64,000 bases of DNA from positions 17,659 to 81,658 of the forward strand of contig JAEORJ010000304.1 of the NCBI GenBank assembly GCA_016840945.1, in the 5' to 3' direction. Position numbers and translations under genes: made by a program. The notes below the pieces were generated by a model. That model did not search any database, was not told where the DNA came from, and saw nothing but the letters and a program-made list of their open reading frames with translations. Positions 16,754 to 23,899 of the stretch are shown in pieces; the stretch's first letter is position 1; every line of letters begins with the position of its first letter. This DNA is from Candidatus Gerdarchaeota archaeon. GTDB lineage: Archaea; Asgardarchaeota; Heimdallarchaeia; JABLTI01.

Positions 16754-17779
16754 TTAGCCAAATAATGATCCTAAACCAGAATCTTCTTCCTCTGCTTCTG
16801 TCTCTTCTTTCTTAGCTTCTTCTTTTGGTTTTGTTTCAGTGGTTGTAGTGGTGGTTGTGGTTGCTTGTGAAGCTGCTAGAAGATCAGCGGGTATAAGACT
16901 TGGATCTTTAGTAGCAATTAATTTTGCTAAGATTATTGCTTCTAATTGTGTTTTAGCTAAAATATTGCCAGCTGTTTCTGGTGTAATGAAGTTTGTTTCA
17001 ACAGCAAGACTTAAAGCTTCTCTACGAGCTTTACCAATTAATTGTGAAATATTTTGTTTAGTTGGATATGCAATTTCAATTGATAATGCATAAGCATCTT
17101 GGTATGCTTTTGTTAAATTGCTCATGATTTCTTCATAATCGATAATTAAGTTTTCATGACCAATTAAAGAGCTACCATCATAAATAACATCAATTGATAA
17201 TCCAGCATCAAAAGGTTCTTCACCTAATCTACCTAAAACATTAGCTAGTGTTTTAGAAACTTTTTCTCCTGCTTTACATACAATAGCATCATCAACAATT
17301 TTTATTGTACCACCTTCAATCCTAGTATTCAAACCAATCGATTGAAGTTCACCTATAACAGGGCCAGGGGCGAAACCTGTATCTCTAGCTTTAACTGTAA
17401 TATTTTTAGGAGCAATTTGTCCTTCCTTTGCTGCTGTTGGGATTTTGTTTTTCTCTAAGAAATTTGCTATTTTGAAAGGGTTGTCATTTGTGAGAACTAA
17501 AGCGCAAGATCCATTAATATAATCTAACAATTTTGATAGATTTTTATCTTTTTTAGCTAATTCTTGGATAGCAAGTTTGATGATAGTATTTTTAGCAACT
17601 TTAAAGGTCGCTTCTCCACGTAAATCATGTCTAATTTTTTGGATGGTTTTTGAGGCAATATTTTCTACTCTAGTTATACCAACATTTTTGTATTGTTGAA
17701 TCAAGTGAACTAGTTCTACTAGTTGTTTTTTCTTCATTGGATTGGGTTCATGTTGATAAGCTGATATTTTACTACTCAT
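16754..17779 (-). CDS. rpl10: Ribosomal protein uL10 (P0, stalk base)
   Basis: The 341-residue archaeal/eukaryotic-size protein forms the base of the ribosomal stalk and carries L12 dimers. The N-terminus (KKKQLVELVHLIQQYKNVGI) contacts 23S rRNA, the middle has the extra archaeal P0 domain (FAPGPVIGELQSIGLNTRIE), and the C-terminus has helices for L12 followed by a Thr/Lys/Glu hinge and the acidic end EEEDSGLGSLFG that recruits translation factors. GAGGTG lies upstream of the ATG. It begins 2 nt after uL1 ends. L12, its usual downstream partner, is absent here. Confidence 0.97.
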   Translation of the reverse strand: MSSKISAYQHEPNPMKKKQLVELVHLIQQYKNVGITRVENIASKTIQKIRHDLRGEATFKVAKNTIIKLAIQELAKKDKNLSKLLDYINGSCALVLTNDNPFKIANFLEKNKIPTAAKEGQIAPKNITVKARDTGFAPGPVIGELQSIGLNTRIEGGTIKIVDDAIVCKAGEKVSKTLANVLGRLGEEPFDAGLSIDVIYDGSSLIGHENLIIDYEEIMSNLTKAYQDAYALSIEIAYPTKQNISQLIGKARREALSLAVETNFITPETAGNILAKTQLEAIILAKLIATKDPSLIPADLLAASQATTTTTTTTETKPKEEAKKEETEAEEEDSGLGSLFG

Positions 17780-17781
17780 TG

Positions 17782-18429
17782 TTATTGCACCTCAATTACC
17801 ACAGAGCTACCCATTGTAGTTTTAATGTAAGCAGATCTGATATTTTGAATGCCTTTCTCTAATCGACTCTCTAATGCGTGGATAATAGCTTCAATATTTT
17901 CAGCTATTTCTTTATTATCCATTTTTACTGTGCCAACCTTAGTTAGAATAACTGGATTCTCTTTAATACGTAATTTTGAGGTTCTAGTTAAACGTTCTAA
18001 TAATTGTTCAATATCAATATTAGGAACAATAGGTTGTGGCATTTTACCTCTTGGTGCTAGATATTTACCAAGGAAACGACCAAGAAGAGGCATTAAAGAT
18101 GGTTCAGCTAGGAAGTATTCATGTTCTTTAGCTAATTTACGAATATCTTTAGGGGATTTACCTAAAGCCTCTAATTCAGTTTGTCCAAGGACTGTTTTTA
18201 CCCCTGCATTTGTAGCTTTAACAGCTAATTCACCAGAAGCAAATATTGCTACAGATGGTGACTTGCGTATTGCATGAGGTAAGGTTGTCTGGAAGTTAAA
18301 ACGGTTACTTGGATTTTTAAGATCTAAATCTTTGAAATTTACTGCAAGGTCAATGCTTTCAGTGAATTTTCGTTTTTTAGAGTCTTTTTTACATTTACCC
18401 ACAGCTTCCGTCAGTTTATTTACGTCCAA
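17782..18429 (-). CDS. rpl1: Ribosomal protein uL1
   Basis: The protein has about 215 residues. Family signatures include KKRKFTESIDLAVNFKDLDL near the N-terminus and PRGKMPQPIVPN in the centre, part of the rRNA-binding face. uL1 forms the mobile L1 stalk and in archaea can repress its own mRNA. The start is a choice: TTG at 18429 gives the usual MDVNKLTEAV opening with AAGTGA upstream. GTG at 18438 or 18462 would add up to 11 residues (including CGVKC) not seen in the family, and 18462 lies inside a leader hairpin. It is translated ahead of uL10. Confidence 0.94.
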   Translation of the reverse strand: MDVNKLTEAVGKCKKDSKKRKFTESIDLAVNFKDLDLKNPSNRFNFQTTLPHAIRKSPSVAIFASGELAVKATNAGVKTVLGQTELEALGKSPKDIRKLAKEHEYFLAEPSLMPLLGRFLGKYLAPRGKMPQPIVPNIDIEQLLERLTRTSKLRIKENPVILTKVGTVKMDNKEIAENIEAIIHALESRLEKGIQNIRSAYIKTTMGSSVVIEVQ

Positions 18430-18454
18430 TTTTATCACTTCTCTGCATTTTACG

Positions 18455-18492
18455 CCGCACACCAGAAAAATTAATTTTGAATCTGGATGCGG
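18455..18492 (-). promoter_or_regulatory. Leader hairpin upstream of uL1
   Basis: On the minus strand, CCGCA-T-CCAGA pairs with TCTGG-TG-TGCGG around a 15-nt AT-rich loop, giving two 5-bp helices separated by an asymmetric internal loop. It lies 25 nt before the preferred uL1 start, with a TATA-like element further upstream near 18547. uL1 is known to bind an asymmetric internal loop of this general shape in 23S rRNA and in its own mRNA. Feedback control here is inference. Confidence 0.45.
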
Positions 18493-18573
18493 TGACGGTA
18501 ATAACGCATGTGTTAGTTAACATTGGGCAAAAGTAATTCAATTATAAAGCTTCCGTTTCGTTGCATTTTAGAA

Positions 18574-19431
18574 TTATTGTTTAGTGTTTAGCAAATTTAG
18601 GAAGGTTGTAAAATCCAATAAATCTTGATGACTACCAGGGAAAAAGGCCCAACCTTGACCCATAATAATCTTACCATAATTTTTTTGGAGCTCATCTAAT
18701 TGAATTAAAGATGTTCTGGGTTTATCTATTTTCATAGATACAGGTTCTAAAAGTTTTATCAAGCTGGTGATTTTTTTAGTATAAGTTTTAACGACAGAAG
18801 ACTCACTTTCAAAAAAAGTAGCAGTAATAGCTATATTGACTGTTGAATAATCTTTAGAATCATTTTTACCTGTCAATACGTCAAGATTAATAGCACCATC
18901 AATATTTAATGAAAAGAAATCTCTAACAAACGGAATAAAAAATTTCTTTTCATCATCATTATAAAAATTAAAACGGGCAACTGAAATATAATATTCCTTA
19001 TCCTCAGTGTAAATTTTAAAAATATTAGGCTCAAATTCAGACATTGATTTTGGATATCGGCTTTTAATCTCTTCTAGTACTTTTTGTGAATCCATTGAGG
19101 ATAATATTAAACCTAAGCCATTTGTAAATCGAATTAATTTTTTAATGATTACTCTAATTTTTTTATGAAGAGCTTCAATGGTAGGTTCTGAAAAGTAAGC
19201 AAAAATAGTTAACATTGGATTTTTGTTTTCAACTCTCTTAAGGCAAATCGTATAATGTTCAATATTTTGTGCAAGAAGGAAATATAGTGATTTGTTAACC
19301 GAGGAGCTAACTTTATGATCCAAATCAAAGGATGATGTTAATTTAATTTTCATTGGTACTATCAACGTATGTTTTATTCCATCAAATAAATAGATGCCAT
19401 TTTTTACTGCTTTTGCATTTTTTAATGACAT
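18574..19431 (-). CDS. Unknown protein in NadK-NOB1-uL1 cluster
   Basis: I do not recognise this 285-residue protein. It is alpha/beta with no membrane segment, no cysteine motif and no obvious catalytic pattern. It opens with a beta-rich stretch (GIYLFDGIKHTLIVPMKIKL) and has a repeated strand-helix pattern, each repeat ending in a long helix (EALHKKIRVIIKKLIRF; VKTYTKKITSLIKLLEP), so it may be an internal duplication of about 140 residues. It lies between NOB1 and uL1 on the same strand with short gaps, which hints at a role in RNA or ribosome work. Confidence 0.5.
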   Translation of the reverse strand: MSLKNAKAVKNGIYLFDGIKHTLIVPMKIKLTSSFDLDHKVSSSVNKSLYFLLAQNIEHYTICLKRVENKNPMLTIFAYFSEPTIEALHKKIRVIIKKLIRFTNGLGLILSSMDSQKVLEEIKSRYPKSMSEFEPNIFKIYTEDKEYYISVARFNFYNDDEKKFFIPFVRDFFSLNIDGAINLDVLTGKNDSKDYSTVNIAITATFFESESSVVKTYTKKITSLIKLLEPVSMKIDKPRTSLIQLDELQKNYGKIIMGQGWAFFPGSHQDLLDFTTFLNLLNTKQ

Positions 19432-19458
19432 ATTTCAACATCGACTCCTTAATTTCCT

Positions 19459-20007
19459 TTACTTCATTTTCTTCTTTATTGTTTTCCTAATCATTAATGA
19501 ACCACAATCAAAACAATTTTCTAGCTTTGTTTGACTTTTTTTCCCACATCCTGTGCAAACCCAATAATATGTATGCAAATGAGTTATACCTTTCCAATGA
19601 ATCCCTCTATAACTAATCTTTAGATATTTAGCTAAATTTTGAATGTCATAATCATCACTGATGATTGTAACTGATTGTCCATCTAGTGTTAGCTCATATG
19701 CTATAGCTAAAATTTCTATATCACAATTCGAAAGCTCTTCAATATCACCTGTTTTGTCTGCTTCGTTTCTGATAAATTGAATTGATTCTAGTTTGGTTGA
19801 AAAAATAATCACATCATCATAAAGCGAAATTTCTTGTAGAAATGCTTCTCCTCTGAAATGATTTTTTATCTCATCAATAGTACATTCTGCAATGTATTTA
19901 AAACCAGTAATATTTCTCGAGAGAACGCCATTATAGATTGCTGAAGCATCAAGAACATATGTTATTCTTTTAGTGCTATTAGAGGATTTTAAGGAATGAT
20001 TATTCAT
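19459..20007 (-). CDS. nob1: Endoribonuclease NOB1 (PIN domain plus zinc ribbon)
   Basis: The protein has 182 residues. The N-terminal PIN domain begins with the strand YVLDASAIYNGVL, whose Asp is a metal ligand, and ends with the SDDYDIQNLAKYL acidic motif. The C-terminus has a zinc ribbon (CTGCGKK ... CFDCGS). NOB1 cuts the 3' end of 16S/18S rRNA in the last step of small-subunit maturation. It is 15 nt before NadK on the same strand (NadK is upstream), and the next gene follows after 27 nt. Length and domain order match archaeal NOB1. Confidence 0.92.
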   Translation of the reverse strand: MNNHSLKSSNSTKRITYVLDASAIYNGVLSRNITGFKYIAECTIDEIKNHFRGEAFLQEISLYDDVIIFSTKLESIQFIRNEADKTGDIEELSNCDIEILAIAYELTLDGQSVTIISDDYDIQNLAKYLKISYRGIHWKGITHLHTYYWVCTGCGKKSQTKLENCFDCGSLMIRKTIKKKMK

Positions 20008-20022
20008 GGAATCACTCTCAGA

Positions 20023-20862
20023 TTAAAAGCCTAATTTCTTTTGAAGTCTATTGAAAAATCCAAAATCGGGGAAACGAATGAAAACAGTTTCACTGTCGGC
20101 TTTTACAATTTCTAATCTTGAGTCTTTTATGAACTCTCCTTCCAATATTCCATCATTGATTATTACAATTTTCCCAGTGAAGTCTTTAGATACAGTAATA
20201 GTAATCTTTGAATCAAATGGAACAACAAATGGGCGGATGCTAATAGATGCACTATTAACAGGTACAATGTGCATTGCTTTTATTGTATGCTCAATTATCG
20301 AACCACCAGCTGACATAGCATAAGCAGTTGAACCTACAGGTGTTGAAACTAATAGTCCATCAAGAAGATGATCGCCTAAATTAAAATCATTAACAGAGAT
20401 ATTTAATTTGCTAATTCTAGCTATTAATTTATTTGTAGTGTAAATTTCATTTAAGGCAGTAGGTAATTTAATCCCATCTAAAGTAGGTTGTAAACGCATA
20501 CACCGTTCAAGCACATAGTCTTTAGACATTATACGTTTAAGAGATGTTAATTCGCCATTTAATGTTGCGGCAGTCAAAAAGCCAAGATGACCAGCATTAA
20601 TACCAAATATTGGAACTTCCTTCGAATGACGTGAGGCCCATAGTATAGTACCATCTCCACCCATGACAATGATTAAATCAAACTCATTTAATCTTTCAAT
20701 AGCAATTCTCTGAGGAAAATTAATGGCTTCTGCGAAACTATCATTTAAGCTTACATCACAATCATATTCATTAGTTAACAAATCGACTATCTTTTCTATA
20801 TGGGGGTAAATACGTTCTTCAATTATTCTAGAGACAATAGCTATTTTTTTGAAGTTTTTCAT
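20023..20862 (-). CDS. nadK: NAD kinase
   Basis: The protein has 279 residues. It shows the kinase signature IVMGGDGTILWASR (GGDG), the INAGHLGFLT loop, and GSTAYAMSAGGSII, which binds NAD. It makes NADP from NAD with ATP or polyphosphate and is soluble. It is the first gene of the minus-strand series NadK - NOB1 - unknown - uL1 - uL10. The upstream 135 nt to the tRNA contain AT-rich promoter-like sequence. Nothing unusual is seen in its key motifs. Confidence 0.95.
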   Translation of the reverse strand: MKNFKKIAIVSRIIEERIYPHIEKIVDLLTNEYDCDVSLNDSFAEAINFPQRIAIERLNEFDLIIVMGGDGTILWASRHSKEVPIFGINAGHLGFLTAATLNGELTSLKRIMSKDYVLERCMRLQPTLDGIKLPTALNEIYTTNKLIARISKLNISVNDFNLGDHLLDGLLVSTPVGSTAYAMSAGGSIIEHTIKAMHIVPVNSASISIRPFVVPFDSKITITVSKDFTGKIVIINDGILEGEFIKDSRLEIVKADSETVFIRFPDFGFFNRLQKKLGF

Positions 20863-21001
20863 TAATGAAGACAGCTCTGTAAAATCATATAATAGAAACT
20901 ATTTAAGTTCTGACTATTAATCTTTTGATAAAAAATAGTTTATGATATATTAACGAAAGAAAATTTTTTATTAAAGTTAAAATAGCATTCACATAATTTA
21001 T

Positions 21002-21110
21002 GGGCAGGTAGTCAAGCTTGGTATGATTCCTCGTTCGGGATTAAAGAAGTTGCGAACTTTTTTAACAAAAAACGAGGCGCTCGCGCGTTCAAATCGCGTC
21101 CTGCCCACCA
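21002..21110 (+). tRNA. tRNA-Pro(CGG) with 32-nt intron
   Basis: The acceptor stem GGGCAGG (21002-21008) pairs perfectly with CCTGCCC (21100-21106). The discriminator is A, and CCA is encoded. The D arm is GTCA...TGAT, the anticodon stem CCTCG/CGAGG, and the T arm GCGCG-TTCAAAT-CGCGT. The anticodon CGG is at 21036-21038. The intron is 21040-21071, after position 37. It forms an 11-bp hairpin (21041-21051 with 21055-21065, loop GCG) and a bulge-helix-bulge with 3-nt bulges at 21038-21040 and 21070-21072. The central helix TTCG/CAAA has one mismatch. Confidence 0.95.
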
Positions 21111-21124
21111 AATTTTGGTTAAGA

Positions 21125-21946
21125 TTATTTACCCTTTGAAATTAATGCTTCGATCTTTTGAATTGTTGGATCTATTGTTTCAAATAATGGATTGTTATTT
21201 TTTTGATAAATCAATGAAGCATTTTTCAAATACTTTAATGCTTCTTCTAAATCTCCCTCATCATACTTCTTTAAACCAATATTTAACATTAAATCACCAA
21301 ACTCATTGTCTTGTTCATCTGGCAATTTGAGTGAGTGTTCCTTACTTAATCGTCTTGCTAAAATAAAGCTCCTTAAGGCTTCTTCATAAGAACCTATTTT
21401 ACTAAGGATTTTTGATTGATCAAGTGAAATATTAATAATTAATTGTTGATCTTTTGCTTTTTTAGCTAAATCTAGAGCCTCTGTAAGCAAATCAAGAGCT
21501 TTTCCATGATTATTCTCCATTTTGTAAATGATAATGGCTAAGTTTTTCAAACCACGAGCTAAGCCTTTTTTATCTGCAGTTTTCTGCCTGATTTTAATGG
21601 CTTTTTCTTGATATTCCTTAGCATAATTATATTCACTTTGTAACATGAAACTTATCGCAACGCTGTCATAACAATCAGCCATACCAATTTTATTTCCAGA
21701 GATCTTGAATGAAAAATAAGCTTTTTTATAATAATTTCTTGATTCTATTAGATCGCCTTTAATAAAATATAATTCTCCCAACATTCTTTGAATATCAGCA
21801 ATTACTACTTGCTCCGATGTGTCCTTGAAAGAATGATATGCTTTCTTTAACTCATTAAAGGCATCATCAGTAGAACCGGCATCGAAAGCTTGTTTACCTT
21901 TGCTATATTGGGAAATAGCTTCATCTGTTGGCTTTGATTTTGGCAA
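21125..21946 (-). CDS. Tetratricopeptide-repeat protein
   Basis: The 273-residue protein is built of about six TPR units (for example YYKKAYFSFKISGNKIGMAD, ALDLLTEALDLAKKAKDQ, EFGDLMLNIGLKKYDEGDLE), with the usual small residue, Tyr/Leu and Ala spacing. No other domain, signal peptide or membrane segment is seen. TPR arrays bind partner proteins. Its 3' end faces the tRNA-Pro gene 14 nt away. The partner is unknown. Confidence 0.75.
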   Translation of the reverse strand: MPKSKPTDEAISQYSKGKQAFDAGSTDDAFNELKKAYHSFKDTSEQVVIADIQRMLGELYFIKGDLIESRNYYKKAYFSFKISGNKIGMADCYDSVAISFMLQSEYNYAKEYQEKAIKIRQKTADKKGLARGLKNLAIIIYKMENNHGKALDLLTEALDLAKKAKDQQLIINISLDQSKILSKIGSYEEALRSFILARRLSKEHSLKLPDEQDNEFGDLMLNIGLKKYDEGDLEEALKYLKNASLIYQKNNNPLFETIDPTIQKIEALISKGK

Positions 21947-22086
21947 GGGTAACCCTCACTAATGATAATTCTATAATCCTTAGTCAATAATTGACAAAGC
22001 GCACATTTAAATAATTCATTTTAAAGTGTATCAAATAGTTTTATTTGTCATTAATTCTAATCAAAAAATAGATTCGGTGTAAAGTT

Positions 22087-23184
22087 ATGACAAAATTAGA
22101 AACACTAAAACGTTCACCTCTACATCTGGATTACTTTAGAGATGATAAGAATAGGATTTGTCAAGTATTTACTTGGCACCACCCAGAGGACAGAATTCTT
22201 AGCATAATTAAATATGACATTGGTGAAAGTTTTTGGGTTTCAAGGGAAACAGGGATTCAATACAAAAGAATCTTAAAAAGCTATAGTTTAGAAGGGCACC
22301 AAGATAATCTAAATTTGGTTAAAAAGCTAGAACCTGATTACTCATACCATAGCATTGTGTATAATGTAGATTTTCTAGCAGTACCAGTCACCAGAATAAT
22401 TCACTATTATTATCCTGAAAAGCGATTGGAGGAGATTATGAACCTACAATCAGAACAACTAGATGAAATTGAGAAGAAAGTAAAAACATTAGCAGAACTA
22501 CTACATGATCATCTGAAAATTCCATTTAGAAATATGGGGATAACAGGTTCTATTGTATGGAAAGGACAAACAAAAAAATCAGACATAGATTTCATGATTT
22601 ATGGAAATCAATATGCTCAGAATTTCAATGATGATTTTTCTAGAATTTATGATTATATTGACGATATCAAACCAATGAATGAATCAAAATGCCAAAGATA
22701 TGAGATAAGTATGGCAAAAAAATCTGGATTGCCATTAAAATTAACTAAGAAATATATTACTATTAAGAAGTGGTTATCAGTATATAACGAGACAAATCTA
22801 TCATTTCTCTTTAGCCCAACGGAAAAGGAAATACCATTCAAATATGGGGAACAAATTTTCTCACCAATAGAGCCAATTATTATAAAAGCTACAATAGATG
22901 ACACTGCAATGGGCTGGGCTTATCCAGCGATCTATAATTTAACCGAAGTACAGGTGTTGAGCAAATCAACATTAAAACAGGATGAAAAAATCAAAAGAGT
23001 ATTATCATTTGAAGGTGCACTAACAGGGTATTTTAAGAAAGGAAACGAAGTAGTTATTCGAGGATTATTAGAGAGAGTTTCTGATAAAGATGGTAATGAG
23101 AGATTTTATCAGATAATATTGGGTACAAAAGAGTGTGTTGGTAATGAATTCATCATTTTTTATGAGGATTTTGAAAAATTGTAA
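22087..23184 (+). CDS. Predicted nucleotidyltransferase (Pol-beta fold, COG1665 type)
   Basis: The protein has 365 residues. The centre has the minimal nucleotidyltransferase signature GITGSIVWKG followed by KKSDIDFMI, that is GS-x(10)-DxD, with the two Asp as metal ligands. The N-terminal half (about 1-130) is a separate domain with the motif YSYHSIVYNVDFLAVP, and the C-terminus is a small beta domain. It matches a set of archaeal predicted nucleotidyltransferases whose substrate is not known to me. It is soluble, with an ATG start and no strong Shine-Dalgarno motif. Confidence 0.65.
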   Translation: MTKLETLKRSPLHLDYFRDDKNRICQVFTWHHPEDRILSIIKYDIGESFWVSRETGIQYKRILKSYSLEGHQDNLNLVKKLEPDYSYHSIVYNVDFLAVPVTRIIHYYYPEKRLEEIMNLQSEQLDEIEKKVKTLAELLHDHLKIPFRNMGITGSIVWKGQTKKSDIDFMIYGNQYAQNFNDDFSRIYDYIDDIKPMNESKCQRYEISMAKKSGLPLKLTKKYITIKKWLSVYNETNLSFLFSPTEKEIPFKYGEQIFSPIEPIIIKATIDDTAMGWAYPAIYNLTEVQVLSKSTLKQDEKIKRVLSFEGALTGYFKKGNEVVIRGLLERVSDKDGNERFYQIILGTKECVGNEFIIFYEDFEKL

Positions 23185-23291
23185 ATAGTAAAAGTATAAT
23201 AAATGAAAAAAAGTAAAACATTGTTCATAAAGAAAACTTCTTAATACTTTAAGTAGAAATTTAATTCGGAATTGGTAGGAGACAAGAATAA

Positions 23292-23654
23292 ATGAGTGAA
23301 AAATTAGTTGAAACCGCAACCAAGTTTCGTGATCAAATTCCAGAACTAGAAGGATTATTAATTGGCAAATTAGATGGAACCAAAGTATGGGCTGATACTT
23401 TAAAAGACTTAAATCATGATTTCGTTCTCTCAAGTGCTTCAGTTGCTATACGAGCTACAAAGAAACTTAGCGAATCTATTGAAAAGGATGATATCAAATC
23501 GATTGATATTGAAATGGATGGTGGATATGCTACCATTTTCGCGTTAGAAAAATCAATCATTATAGGATTTTATGGTGAGGATGCTAGGTCTCAACTAGGT
23601 ATAATTAAGAAAAACCTCAAAACATTTACTCAAAATGTTGAAAAATTGATTTAG
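23292..23654 (+). CDS. Roadblock/LC7 domain protein
   Basis: The 120-residue protein is a single roadblock/LC7 fold: a helix, then PELEGLLIGKLDGTKVW, a helical SSASVAIRATKKLSESIE, a strand IDIEMDGGYATIFALE, and KSIIIGFYGEDARSQLGIIK. Roadblock proteins are dimeric partners or regulators of small GTPases (MglB for MglA, Ragulator for Rag). Asgard archaea have many. It stands alone between the nucleotidyltransferase and smc, with TAGGAG upstream of the ATG. A GTPase partner could be the MglA-like protein at 2785 or one outside the window. Confidence 0.85.
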   Translation: MSEKLVETATKFRDQIPELEGLLIGKLDGTKVWADTLKDLNHDFVLSSASVAIRATKKLSESIEKDDIKSIDIEMDGGYATIFALEKSIIIGFYGEDARSQLGIIKKNLKTFTQNVEKLI

Positions 23655-23899
23655 AACACATTAAGCGTTTGGTACCTTTTATTGAAAAAATAGTGTATTA
23701 TCATTAATAACACCTTGATATTACAATATTTTTTGATTAAAAGAAATAGAAGTTCTAACAAAGGTCTCGGAAGAATTAAAAGTAGATAATGAATTGCGAG
23801 GAATTAAAATTTATTAGAATAACATATTTATTGTTATTCTGGTAAAAGAATAATGTCGGATGTAATAATAGAGTATGGACTACTAGCAGGTGATAGAAT

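Noticed and set aside
16839..17093. Plus-strand frame with a Val-rich start over uL10
   Set aside because: It is antisense to the Thr-rich hinge of uL10; no independent support.
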